Assembly: GCF_020740795.1 (NCBI RefSeq)
Contig: NC_067286.1
Coordinates: forward strand, 16,558,350 to 16,622,349
Direction of reading: 5' to 3'
Length of the DNA stretch: 64,000 nucleotides
Origin: Apus apus
Lineage: Eukaryota > Chordata > Aves > Apodiformes > Apodidae
Shown here: one piece after another, positions 26,001 through 39,300 of the stretch
How positions within the stretch are numbered: position 1 is the stretch's first letter
Layout of the letters: the number at the start of each line of letters is the position of its first letter
Program-made: the position numbers and the translations under genes
The notes under the pieces: model-generated
Databases searched by the model: none
The model's input: only the letters and a program-made list of their open reading frames with translations
Told to the model about the DNA's origin: nothing

Positions 26001-29000
26001 ACCCAAGGCAAACATCTCCTAGTCAGCTGGGGAGATCCCTGTACGGCTGCTGCTGTGCATGGGGAAAACACCAAGCACCCAAATCAATCGCAAGCCATAA
26101 AGCCACTTCACCAAAAGGCTTTGGCAGTTCTCAGAAGACAATGTACTTGGAGTAACTGGAAAGACCTTGACCTGGATGCAATAGCCCAGTGGTACTGCTC
26201 AGGCTGGGATCAGAGAAAGGCAGAGGCAGCACTCCAAGAGGGCTGCGCTGTGAGCCAAGATACACACTGAGACTTGGGACCTGTTTTAATTATTGTTTCA
26301 TTTCTTTCACTGCTCAGGAACATGTAACAAGCTGAAATGTGCGTTGTGCCTGTAAACATTTACTTTCTTTTGGTCTTGTGCAATGCTGTGCCTCACTCTC
26401 TTGGATGATGCCTGGAATGCAAGAATAGCCATAACACATCCATCGTACAACTGTGGACTCAACTGTTTGTCTCCAACAGTGACCAGCACAAGCTGCTTTG
26501 AAGGAAGTTGCTCGAAACCCCACATTGGGCAACTGTGGATTACATTGCCTCAGAGGGAAGCTTCTTCCCTCTGCTTTGTGAGTTGTGTTTGAATTCTGCC
26601 CTAAAAATCAGGAAAGTCTGCCTGTCCATCTAATACTTATCTTTTTCCCATGCCAATTCATGCATTCAGAGTGCTTTCCACTTGGGCATTTGCCAGTTTC
26701 TTTGGGTGGTGTGCTACACAGGGCTGCAAAGGTCAATCATACCCTGTATGGAGGACTTTGCACAGTGGGGCTGCGGTTGCTGTAAGCTGGATGGCACACA
26801 GACATCTGAGTCAGTGTCAGCACACTCTTTGCAGATCACAGACACACTCTGGCCCTTTGTACCCACAGCCTGTGAGCACAAGGCACTGGGGATCCTGTCC
26901 CTCTCACTTACAATGGTCATTTTTTAACAAGGCAAGTGAAGGGGCATGCACACCATCAAAAATTTATTATCTTCTCCAGGCCTTCAGCAGAGAAATTATC
27001 TCACAATTTGGCAAACCTCACCAGATGCACAAGGCTAGCTGGGGTAACAAGGAAGAGTTGGCTAGCCTGGGACCGTGCGGCCTCTCCGACCCCTCCGGCA
27101 AGGCCGTCTGCCTTGCTTGGAAAAGGAAGGGAACCTTTGCTCTGAAGGAGCATCTGCAGGACTGAAACCAATAAAAGCCAGCTGTGAAAAATGAAAAGGG
27201 AGGGGAAGGCAGGGAAATACTGATTATTATGACTAGGAAAAACAGTATTAAAAAAAAAAAAAGGAAAAGAAAAAACTGATCCCATATGGGAGGCAAATGA
27301 AATACAAATGCAAAACAGGCCATTACGCAGTGTCTGTTGTAAGGCTGCCACATGGGGGGCTCTGTTCATGTGTCAAGATGTAGTGTCCCTGGGACCTCTG
27401 GAGATGCCCCTCTGCTCTGTGGCAGGATTAGAGTTACCTTGGAGCATCCTGGGCTGTGACCAGCACTGGGGCAGTTGATTAGACAGCCTCTACAGGATGA
27501 CCAAAAAGTTATTCCACTCCCTCTGCAGATGCACACAGAGAATAACCTCAGGTCTGCCAGACTTAATCATCCCACTAACCCTTTTCTGCCTCAGCCACTT
27601 ATTCCAGGCAATTTTGCAGCTGGCCCCTTGCTGCTTTTGAGGTAAGGTATTGTCCTCCTCCACTTCCAGAGGTTGACCCACACAGCTGCCCTTTTGTTAT
27701 TCTCCTTCTTACTCCACAGTTCTCCTTCTTCAGCAGATCATCTCCATCACCTGCTCCATCTGCCTACCCAACGTGTGCCCTTCAAGCTGTACCTGAGCTA
27801 CAGCCAAGCCCCTGCAGCAAGCCTCTCTGGGGCAAAATGTCTTCAGCAACAAGGAGGCTTTTGGGGTGCAGACAGCAAGCACAGTCCAAGCTCAGTCCCT
27901 CCCAGGAGGAAGGGAAATGCCCACTCTGTAACAGTTATACCCTAAGGCTCACTCAAGATGTGACTGGACCAACAGGGCTGAATGTCAGGTCTCGTTCCCT
28001 TCTCAGCTGTTCTCCTGCTGCTCTCAAAGCACAAGGAGTCAGTAGAATGGGGGCTCATTTGGTGATGGTGGTGATAATCATTCTTCCACAGAAGGAAAAA
28101 CTGGAGGACAGCAACATGACTTCCCACGTCTGTAGGCTGTGCTCCCCAGAGATAAACGTTTTTCCAGATCTCAAGGGACAGATGGTTAAAGGGTGGGTGG
28201 CTCATTCTGCCCTGCTATTGTGATTCTGTCAAAGATTCACAATATTTAGTTCTTTCTTTTTTAAGAGGCTCCTGCCCATATATGAGTCTCAGTGTCTATG
28301 TAAAAGACAAAGTAATTTCATGCATACTATAACAGAGAGAAAACATCCAAAAATCTGAACTTCAGAGTTCAAACCACAGAAAGAGAAAAGAATCCCTTCA
28401 AGAAAATCCATAGGAAACCCTCCCATTAAAAGCCAGCCTCACTTTTTTGGAGTTCAGCTCAGCTATAGTAAAATCCTTGTACCTGCTTATGTGAGGGCTT
28501 GAGGCACTTCAGCCACGGACACTGATCCCAAGCCTGGCTTCTTCACCCACCCAGTGCCAGGGCAACTTGGACCTGTTTTTTGAGAATTATCTCTCTGATG
28601 TCTGGATTTGGGGGAGAAGCAGGAAGAGAGGGGGCCCTAAAGACACTCCACTTTGCAGTACAAGCATGTTCCACAACACGCCCAGGGCCACAGCCAAATG
28701 CACTAGACCACAAGCACTCCCAGATCCTACTCCAGAGTCTTCATAATTCCTTCTCTGAAGCCAAGAAAAACAGAGCAAACAGAAAACAAGTTACAGTGGA
28801 CAAGCAGGAGTATTTGTCCCTTACTACAATGGCCTTAAGGAATTAGAGAGGTAGGGTTGATGAACCTTTAATTACTTGTGCAATAACAACCTCTGTTTCC
28901 AGCATTCCTTGGCAGGCAAGAAGAGGCTGAAGCAGTCAGGGACCTGTTATGCTCTCTGCTCCACAGGCTTGAAATCGATACGAAGGCCCCTCACCCAGCT

Positions 29001-32000
29001 GGTCACAAGTTTCAAGACACATTCCACACAGAGGTTGTTTATAGCTATTAAAATCAGTGAAAAGAAAATACAATAAAAATAAACAGCTCTTTTTCTAAGG
29101 AGTTGTTACTGAACTCTACAGCTAAGGTATTCAAAGCTCTCATACTTCTTTTTCCAGATAGTTAAGAGTGATTAAATAAAAGCAAATTATTAGACCAGCC
29201 TTCAGGCTCAGTATATCGATATTTTGTGTCACGTGTCATCCTCTACCATAGACTGAAGAAGAGGGGGCACTTCTCACTAAGGACCCCTAGATGTAACAAA
29301 GACAAGTGAGGAGCTGAGGAGAGTGATCATCCTTAATTTCTACCACACAAAATGAAGGCAGAAAGAGAGATTAAGGAATTGAATACAGTCTGGAAGTAAA
29401 TTTCACTCTCCTGATTCTCAAGCCACAGAAGTGACCCTTCTTCTGGGAGGAAAATCATGACGTTCACAACTGACAGCTGAAGAATGCAGAAGGTGCTCTA
29501 CCTTCCCACAAGGTCTAACACACATCTAGATGTACTGTACCTGCAACAGTTGCCCAACTTGCCAACTTTCCCAAGCTCCATCTCATCTGGGATTCTGCAA
29601 CATGACAGAGGCTGACCCAGAGGTCACAAAAAGAAACCCTGCAACAGACAGCTTGCAGGCTATTTTGCTTCCTTATTTCCTAAGTCTCTTCCTATCCCCA
29701 CCTCCATCTACTGGAGTCAGCTTGTGTCTTGACGCATATGGCACTGATGACTTCCCAAAACTCTTGTTCTTTTAATGTTACCATTAGCTCTTTGATATCT
29801 TGGTTATCCACAGAAATAGCCCCTGTGTCTGCATCCAAAGTTCTTGGCCCAGATATTTTGTGGCAAAGAATTGCACAACACTAATCTAACCCAACGTCAA
29901 GTGAAAATATTTCTGAGTTAGTTTATATCTTGCTCTCTTTTTTGTTTAACTGACAGTCCCCACTCACACATATGGTAAATTTAGGGAGGTGCTTCTGGGT
30001 AGCCTGTCTCTAATCATGTTGCCTCTCACTTCTCTCTTCTCCAGAATTAATATTTACAGGCTTTTTAATCTCTTTTCAAAAGAGGTCCTTTTCTGTTTCC
30101 TTAACTACAATCATAGCTGGCTCCTGAACACCCTCTACTCATTTCGTAAGACATAAGAAAGATCTGGCTGGACAAAACTGCTTCATCCACTGAGATGCCA
30201 GCAAGCACAAGTAATGCAAATCTCCACTTCCCCTCCTTCTGCTGGATCACCAATCAGGTCACAATCACTATTAAGCCCAGCTGGAGAAACCAAAGCATTC
30301 AGAAGTTGACTGAGTCATCTAAAGCAACAAAGATCAGCAGCAGCAGGCTGCCACACAGCTCTGGCAAAGACCCTTTAAAACACTAGATCCCTGGAACGAA
30401 GGGCTTGCACTGGCTCATCCATGAGAGCACCTTAATGGCATGAATGAATTCACCCCTAACTTCAGGGCCAGTTCATTCAGAAGGGTTAATGGGGAGAGAG
30501 GTGGGAGACAGCAGCGCCACCTCTGGTTTGAAAGCAACCTACCAGAAGAGATCCCACTGGCAAAGTGGGGGACAATGTGGTATTAAGACAGCTACTCAGA
30601 GTGTCAACATCAACTCTTAGGGCTTCTCAGGCCTCCTCACCTTCACCCTGTAGAAATTTGCCTGATCAGCCCATAATAGCAGGACCCATCTTTGAATTCC
30701 ATCGCCAGCTATGTCTGTATAAGCAGTAGCAACACAGACCCAAGATGTATGGGGCAAAGAAGCAAAAGAGCCCACAAATGCTTTCAGTTCTGTTTCAAAG
30801 GCTTGGAAGTTCCTCCTCTTCTCTTCCCCTAGACCCTTCCATAAAAGCTTTGCATGCAGAGTAGTGTCTCTTGGGTCCCTCATTCTCTTGAGCAAAGTAA
30901 ACAGACCTCCCGTGTAGTGACAAATGAACAACAAACAGAGGAGGAAGAAGAAAAAAAAATCTTGCTGCCAACTTGGAGATTTTTTTTCCCAGCATGTTTT
31001 TCTAAAAAAAAAAAATAAAATGTGCAAGCTATGCCCCAAGGGTGACCCTGCACAAAGTTTTCTGGCAGCTCCAATGTCCTCCATTCCCCCCTCACATCAC
31101 CACAGACACCCCATCTTTCCCCATGCTCTTCCCTGACATACACATGCACATACAGAGCCCTAAGAATCCTGGCACCCAGACGGCTTTTTCTTTTTCAAGC
31201 ATGCCAAAACAAGCTAAGCTCCTAAATCCCTTTTAGAATCTAGCCTTGTGTGGAAATCTGTTTGCCTCAATCGTGTGTTTATTTTCTTTTGTTTTCAGGT
31301 TGGTTAGCCCAAGGGCAAATGTTGTTCCTAGCACCAGTTTTGGGGTTGGGTGGTTGGTTTTTTTTGGTATTTATCTTTCAATCAAGTGTTCCTCCTTGCA
31401 AGGATAAACAGGATGTTTAGAGACTCTGGGTATGACGACCAGTCTTTGACAGCTGTTGTGACACACCACACACTGGGTTTGCCATGTGTGCAAGCACTGG
31501 CACAGCTCAATCTGCAGCAGGCTCTCATCATTTGAGGAGATGGACTATATGACCTAAGAATACTTTGCCAGGTCTGTTTTCAGCACAGACTCACGGGGGA
31601 ATATGCCACACCATCCAGAATGCTCCCTGGCCTCTCTCTCCACTTACAACAGGAACACCTGCCCATCCCAAAGTAATTCCCTTTCTAGCCAGCTCATTTC
31701 ACTTGCTTAGCTACACTAAACCATGCTCTGCCTCAGAGAAATTTTTCTTTTCCAGGTACATAGAGACAGACAACAGTCAAAATACTTTTAAACCACAGTG
31801 ATTCAACAGAGGGAGTTTCCCAAGCCTTTTTTCAGAAAGGGAGTTTTCCAAGCCTTGAATCACTGACATTGGTCTGACTTCTGAATCAAGAACTTTGGAA
31901 AATGAAGTGTAGATAGCAGTAACTGAGGACTAGGTCCCAACCAAGACCTGCCTACCTGGAATACTGTGTGTAGCCTCAAGGTGCTCTGTAAACTCCCAGT

Positions 32001-33699
32001 CACCAGAGAATAAGATTCTCAAAAATTTTAATCACTTTTCATTTGCAACATTTACTAACAGCTGAAGGCAGGAAAGGTTAAGAGACTGATAATTAGTTCT
32101 GCCTTATAATTAAAATGAGTTAGTTTTGCACCAGGCCCTAGCTAGCTACTGTGTTCTCCGGCCACTAAGTGTCTGTGGAGTATCTCCTGAATCCTGCAAA
32201 CTGGGCGTGTCCACAACAGCAGCACACACTTTGATAAGCACATTTAAAAATAATTAAATTATCTCTGAACAGCTGTAAATCACTCTGAAAGAAATGGCTC
32301 AGCCAGGCTGTCATCTTAGCTCGTCTAAAACCTTTCACTTTTGAAGAAAATAATTACCCCTCTTCTCCACAAGCACAATTCCTAAACAGCAGTGCTCAGT
32401 TTTCCCCATTACAACTGCTTTAAGAAATTCACAGGACAGTGACAACGTGTTGCTGACTTTCACAATGTTTGGGCACAGTTTATCCAAGGAAACTTACTTC
32501 ATCCTGCAATGCTTGTCAAGTTCAAGCCTTAAAAATCCATTCCAGGTAACATTCAACCGCAACCTTCTGGACTGCACACAAACTACAGCATGAAACTTTA
32601 TGGTCTGTGTTATTCAGAAGGTCAAGAGGGATTATCACAATATTCCTTTTTAGCTGTGGTACCTATGAGCCTTGGCATACAAGCCACCCTGGAAAACCAT
32701 TCTCAGACTACTGTTTTAAATTGGACTCTGAGCGGTCCTTGAGCTCTACTTCAGGAGTTATAAAGATAACTGGTTTACAGTTTTCAGTTCTGCTAGCAAA
32801 AATAGCACTGGCTTTCTGTACCTTGCTCTGTTTCACAAACTAAGCAGACATCCTCTATCAAACCTTTAGTGCTCCCTGCAAGCTATTCCACAAACATGCC
32901 AGAGCTGAAGAAGCAATAGCCTGTCCTACAACCTAAAAATTCAAATAAGTAAAATAATTTTCCTGAAAAAAAACCCAAAACTTTGATATAATTGGGATAA
33001 CCTGGAAGGACTGGGCACTCCCCAGTGATTAAGACATTTTCCACAGCAGGATGGCCTTGGACAGAGGAAGCAAAATTTTCCTACTGCCTTTCCTTTGCAC
33101 AGAACAGGAATATTTACTAAATCAGTTAGAATATGCCTTTTCTGGAATCCACCACAAGGTTATACTTACTTCTTTCCTATAATTTATTTTATTTAGCCTT
33201 CTTTCTTTGCTTAATCATCAGTAGACTGACAAACAGGGAATAATGCACAGGATCATAAAACTGGCCACTGGTGTGCAGGCAGTACTTAATCTTTGACATA
33301 GTGTGGCTTACACACAGGAGCAGCAGCTACTGCAACTTTGTGTCTAACCACATACCAACTGAGCTGCACTATATGCCTGTCTGCTTCAAGGGAACTCTGA
33401 AGACAAAGTATTTGCACTCTCGAAGGTCACATAGCAAGGCTCAGGTGACAGCTGGTTATGAGACACCATAATTTTGTCACCTTCAGACATCCACATTCTT
33501 ATGTGATCTACTGCAACCAACAAGGAACCTGTTTATAACACCCAAGCAAGCAGGACTTCCAACACAAAACTCATTTCAAAGCCATAATGTTAGGAAAACC
33601 ATTGTACACGGTCACTTTACTGTCTCTGCAGTTGTACTTTGGCTTGTTTTAAAAAATAGTAAATACAAGTGAACAAAAAAGAAATAGCACATTCCCTCT
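23028..33699. other. Gene-free stretch
   Basis: I see no recognisable exon, RNA gene or named transposon over this ~10.7 kb. Minor items are an A13 run near 27,250, A-rich runs near 30,950 and 31,005, an imperfect 20-bp duplication at 31,810-31,857, and a small CpG cluster near 27,065-27,115. The longest open frames (171 codons at 26650-27165 plus; 155 codons at 30617-31084 minus) have no domain or splice support. Confidence 0.5.
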
Positions 33700-34030
33700 G
33701 AAGTGTACTGGTGTTACTGGGACAAAGCTCATCATAGCTGGATGCCTTTCTTCACCAGAGTGGCTGACGCAGCCAGTTGCGCATCTGCAGACCGTTCCAG
33801 CGCATTACTCTCTTTGGGGCATTGCACGTGTTCAGGGGGGAAAGAACCTGCCTCCAACATCTCCCTTGCACATCAGCAGCTGCAGAGCCGTGCACGCCAA
33901 GTGCGGGACGTGGCTTCTCCTGTACCACAGCAAACATCAGCCTCTTCAACTGAGTCATTATTTTCATCTTTGGAAAAGTTATTCATACGTATATTTAAAT
34001 CCTTGGCCTGCAGGTATGACTGCTGACATA
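33700..34030. promoter_or_regulatory. Possible regulatory patch with E-boxes
   Basis: A CpG-richer patch in an A/T-rich setting, with CATCTG (33782-33787), CACGTG (33825-33830) and CAGCTG (33877-33882) within 100 bp. It lies about 2 kb beyond the MRPL23 poly(A) signals. CAGCTG is the myogenic bHLH type of E-box. Function is not shown by sequence alone. Confidence 0.2.
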
Positions 34031-35950
34031 GCCAAGGACAGCTTGACACTTCTGACAGCAGGGCTAGATGTGACCTCACAGGATCTGCCAATCCCTTGCA
34101 TCACACAAAATAAACATCAGGATGCGCTGGAAGGAGAACCATTTAGTGAAAAAAACCCACACCATTCTGAGTTCTCATCCTCCTTTGCTGTACTTCTCTC
34201 CGGTACATTATATAACCTCTCCCTTCATATTCAAGTATCATCTCTGTTATCTTCCAGCCTGTAGAGTTTGGGGGATGGGATTTGTGAAGCACCAGATTGT
34301 ATTAAGCACTGACACTTCCACAGAAAGATCCTTGCATCTAGACAAATTCAGTCATCCTACTTTAAAACTGCAGGCCAGCTCCTGATTTAACCTGGAGTTT
34401 CACATGTCACTACAAAACTCTGGAAGTGCTGGCTTTGCAGATATGCCAAGCATAAGAAGTGTTTTCAGCAAACTCAGTATTTTTCCACATCTACTATGGT
34501 GACTCTGCTGGCAGGCTGGGAGTAGCAAATCCTCCCTTACCTCCCTCGCTCTCAGAGCATCTCCCAGTTTAAGCACCAGCTACCTTAGATCATCATGCAC
34601 AATCCCCCTTGGAGAATGGACAAAGAGGTGGGGAGGGAGACCCACCAGGGTCCCCTTGGAAAATGTACAAAGAAAGGGGGAGTGGGAAAGTCACCAGGGT
34701 CATAACCAACAAATCACAGAAGGAGATGGGCTGTCGTGCAGAAGGGAAGTAGCAGGGGGAAAGAGGCGACTAATGAGCAGAAGGGGGTGCGTAAAATTCT
34801 ACTTGGATTGCCTCTCTTGGGAACAGCTGTTTCCTTATAAACATCTTGCTAGCTGTCCAAACAAGAAGTTCAGACACAGAACAATAAAGGAGAGCACCCG
34901 GGTAGAAGCATGTGAGGCATGGGCTCATTCACTACCCTGCCAGTTGCTCCAAGTGGCAGAATTCAAAAGCTGAGGAAATGTAAACCATACGTTTAACCTT
35001 GCATATGCTGGTGTTACAGCCAATGGCCTGCAGAAACACATCCTTCTCCATCTGTGGTGAAGTCCTTCCTAGTCCTCCTTTACCCCTCACTGTTTCTAAC
35101 ACACCAGCAGAGCACATTACTTGACAAAGCAAAAGAGGAAATACCCTCATCAAAACAAGCACAAACAGCAGCAGAGCCAAGAAATTAAAAACCTGAATGT
35201 GACAGCCCTGAAAACCTGACGCTGACCTGGCATCAGCAACTTGGAAGTAGAGCGAGTTGCAGCAGAAAAAGTAAAAAGAGTCTTCTTGTTAGTCCTGAGC
35301 ACAAAACAGCCTACACTGGCTGAAGTATTTCTATGCCAGTACAACTGTGTCCACATGGGACTCTTGCCAGCACTGCAAGGTAGGTAGCTGTGGGCAGGAG
35401 AAGGAATACTAGCACAGCCACGCCAGTGAACATTCCTAGGGCAGGCTAGCCAAAAGCAGGAAATTACCTGCACTGCACAACAGCAAGCAGAGGCTGTGCA
35501 CCACTTCTGTTCATTCCTTGATGCTTCTGGGGATCAAACGCATGCACACCTGGTCACAAGCCTATCCAGTAAAGCCTGTTTCCAAAGTGCCACCATTTAC
35601 AAAGGGGGGCAATCAGATCACACACACATATCCAGGAAAGGGGGGGTCAAATTGCAAGGAAGGAAATTCACAGGATAGTAGGACACCATAACTGACAAGG
35701 GAGCACTATGTCCTGAGCCTACAATCTAGTTATCTACACTTTCATGTCCACCTCTGACTGATCTATCTTGACTTTTACATGTTCTAGTCAATGCAAACTA
35801 GTTACACTGGGAAATCAAATGCCTCCTACTTCTACTCAAAACAACCCACAGAGGCAGGAAGAAAGTAAGCAAGCACAATGACAATCAGTCAGAAACAAGA
35901 AGCAATTACACATTTTAGAAACAGTCCACAAGTTCAAAGGAAAGATCTGA
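34031..35950. other. Gene-free stretch between the E-box patch and the MRPL23 3' end
   Basis: No recognisable exon. It contains one imperfect tandem duplication (34605-34651 and 34652-34700). The minus-strand frames near 34,932-35,473 show no known family. Confidence 0.5.
34605..34700. repeat. Imperfect two-copy tandem duplication (47 and 49 bp)
   Basis: Both copies begin CCCCTTGG and end CACCAGGGT, with a purine-rich middle that differs by several substitutions and a 2-bp length change. Confidence 0.85.
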
Positions 35951-36143
35951 TGCAGACATATTTATTTTACCTTTTTATTTCTTTAGGGACATTTTGTCGT
36001 AGTTGTGCACAAACAACCAGAAAAAAGACACTCTAGCAAGGGCTGCTCAGGAATAAACATTCAGTCATTACAAGAAGGGAGGACTGCAAGTTCTGCTGAT
36101 CAAAATCCCTCTGAGCCTAAAGAAACGCAGCTGGCTTGTTGCA
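35951..36143 (-). terminator. MRPL23: MRPL23 3' UTR and poly(A) signals
   Basis: Two AATAAA hexamers on minus (35961-35966 and 35974-35979) lie about 165-185 bases beyond the stop codon, placing the likely cleavage site near 35,940-35,955. The exact site is inferred. Confidence 0.7.
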
Positions 36144-36308
36144 TCAAAGTCCAAACCAATCAGGGACTCCACCTCGTCTGGGGTCACCTTTCTCCCTCTG
36201 CTTCTCTTTCTCCATATATTTATTCCTGAAGTCATCAAAAGAGTGAGTTTCTGTGTCTTGTTCTTTCTCTGGAAATAGGTTGGGAAACTGAAAGGTTTGT
36301 CCTTGGCC
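36144..36308 (-). CDS. MRPL23: MRPL23 coding exon 5 (terminal)
   Basis: 54 codons plus TGA, starting in phase 0 after a ttctctttag acceptor. It encodes [16 protein letters not shown], then an acidic/basic middle, then the conserved [11 protein letters not shown] end. Confidence 0.96.
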   Translation of the reverse strand, partial: GQGQTFQFPNLFPEKEQDTETHSFDDFRNKYMEKEKQREKGDPRRGGVPDWFGL

Positions 36309-39300
36309 CTAAAGAGAAAACAAATGGTCAGAGAGACATTCCAGCCTTTCTGCAGTACCTATGATGCATATACTTACAATGAAAGACCACCCTGAAGCTT
36401 CAGCTCAGGTAAAATGGTACCTCTTACCTCCCAGGATCTCTTTCCACTCCTGTCCTCAAGACTCACATATATCCTTCCCCCCCCAAAAAAAGCCTCTGCT
36501 CTTTTGTGTGCTAATGAAGACACTGACATATTTTTTTACAGATGAATGGTTAGGAGATGGACAACTTTTCAAAGACTTTGAACCAGCTCAAAGATGTTGT
36601 ATGAGTCATACACTAACAGCAAGATGAGCAAAATAAGAGATTTTGTTAAAGTAACACCACCAGGAAAACACATGGAGGAGCAGGCATTCATTATGTTAAC
36701 ACTCAGGATATGGGTAGTGGTTATAGTTGTTTAGATTGCAGCTAAGGATAAGAGAGAACAGTCCGAGCAGCTGTTACTGTAGGGTGCAAAGTGGAAATAC
36801 AGAATAACAGGTATTAGAGGTCTCTTATCAACAGGAATAAAGACTATAGTGTAAAACAATTACAGTGGGAACAATTTGTCTAATACATCATTGACAAGAT
36901 TAAAGAGATTACATCTGCATTAGTCATTCTGCCTAACAGACAAGTCATTTTACTATAAAACATCATCATCAGATCTATGTCTCCCACTTGGAAAATAAAC
37001 ATTTGTTTGGTCTCTCATTTTTATGTAACAGCAGGAAACCATTAATCTGTGGAAATGTTCTATCCCATTAACATTATCTACTCACTTTTTAGTGGCACGT
37101 GCACTAAGCACAACTTCATTAAATGCAAAAAGACCAGCCCTTCCATTCCATATGGGACTTTGCATAATAAAACTCATAACCGATAGCTCATAACTCTGAA
37201 ACTACTCTCCAAAATGCTTACAAACCTTACCATACATTAACTTCTTTGGCAGCATACCACATACAGAAATCTCAACAAAGCCATTTAATTGCTTCAGATG
37301 AAACCTGGTTTGTTTTTTTCAGATTAGCCATTCTTTACATTTGTCCAATTAATATAATCACACAAGAGGCCCTATTATGGAATGGTCCCACAATGGACAA
37401 AAAAAGGAGCCTTCCACAATACAGCTACCTACACTACATTTTGGGATCACAAACGTGACAATTAAAACAAATAAATCCACAACCATGCCCCTGACCCAGC
37501 TGAATGCGCACTATGTTTCATTTAGCCATATACACTCAACTTGCTAATTTACAGGTGTGAAAGAATTTCAATCTCAAGCATACACTTTGGAAAGAAAAAG
37601 CATTACTTATCCCAGTTGAGCTTAACAAGACTAGAATCTAGGAAATACCAACTCATACCCATCAATGCTCCTGATGTTTTCATACTGCATATTTCTTAGG
37701 GGTTTCCTAAGAGCCTGACCATACTACAAAAACAAGAAGCAAGCTGCTGTGTACATTGCTCTGTCCTCAATTCTAGCCTGGATAAGATCAACTGGAACAA
37801 ATCAAGGTTTTCCTTTCCACTGTGTACACTCCATGCTTTCAACTCTTTTGTACCTTTAAATTACCAGCAGGTATGCTTATAATAGCTGTCCTATGACAGT
37901 TGAAGCATAGTTCCATTTCAAGGCACATAAACTGGCCTTATGAATGTCCTTGAGCAATCCCAAAGCCTACTGAAACTCTTCCTGTAGCAGGATCAGCAGC
38001 AACCACCCTTGAGGCCAAGCACTGCCCAAGATTTCAGCACACTGAATCACTTGGAAAATAATTTGTTTATATTACAAAAAATTACTATGCTTTAATTGCA
38101 CTGCAGGTGGGTCATTCAGCCTTGTGGTACCTATAGAACAGACACAGCCAATTGTAAGGGTTCATCTGCCCTGGAGTGGAAGCCATTTTAATTAAACAAA
38201 TCCAAAAACAATTCAGGCTAACATGATAGGCATACCACCTACACTGAAAATTTGAGAACTATTTATAATGGTAACAGTGTAGTAAGGGACTGTTCTTGTT
38301 ATGCAGCACTTCCATTCTGGTATCCTTCCAACACCAATGTACTTCCCTTATTGGAGAATGAAGGAAAGTTGTCCCTAAAGCACACTAACAAGATCCACGG
38401 TAATTCACTAAGCATTGCAAAACAGTTATTATTTTAAAGGGGGGTGGAACAAAAAAAATATATGCACAGAGCATGTAGTGAAACCAGACAAACCTTTTAG
38501 TCATTTGAAGACTGGAGAAAGTCAAATATTAAGCTGAAAATGTCAATCTGTATCTGGAGTCTTCTAATAAATCAAAATCAGCGTAGACAACTTGGTTCTT
38601 TCCAGCTCTTGTTTTGTGAAGAAATTCTGATTTTGGCTGGCAGCCAGACATGATTCAAAACAGCCAAGACATTACACCCTGAGAACTGAAGGTTGATAAA
38701 TCTTAAGTAACAATACTATGCAGTAATACTGCACTGTAAGACTTTGAAGTGATGAAAGCTGTATGAAAAATAGCTGTTGTGCATGCTCACTCAGTAGCTA
38801 GTTTTGAGAAGAAGCTTGTATCCTGGGTATTTCAAAATTTAAAAAATACCAAAAGGCATCAACTTACATAAAGGATTGTGAGTCTGTCCAGGCATGTTTA
38901 CGTTCAGTGCATCTTCCACACAATGCCAAAGGCTACTGAGTTTCAAGCTCATACCAAAGAAACTGAGAGATTGTCACTCCTTTATGCAATGCTGGTTTTT
39001 CTTACACTTTTTCTTTGTAAAAGTTTTCCCTTCTGTACAGAAACCACATGACAACCATACGATAAATGCATTCTCAGAATGAAATCCTAACTGAAAAAAA
39101 GCAAACTAAATTTCTATCAGGTTCAACAGGGTTTTATCTGGTTTGCAAAATGCTAGAACATGAAATGTTGGCCTATTCAAGCAGAAAACAAAACTTTGGC
39201 CTACATCTAAACCTTTCATTTGTTCACAGTTTTACCTTTTGCAAGCCATTTAAACAAGGTCATCCTTTTAATCACTGTATTATTGAAATTCACATAAGCT

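Noticed and set aside
26650..27165. 171-codon plus frame
   Set aside because: No recognisable family, no start or splice context; likely chance in locally GC-richer DNA.
30617..31084. 155-codon minus frame
   Set aside because: It passes through A/T homopolymers giving Phe runs; no family likeness.
31525..31575. Possible CR1 3' end ('gatggactatatgacctaagaat')
   Set aside because: Too short and lacking the octamer tail; one block alone is not enough.
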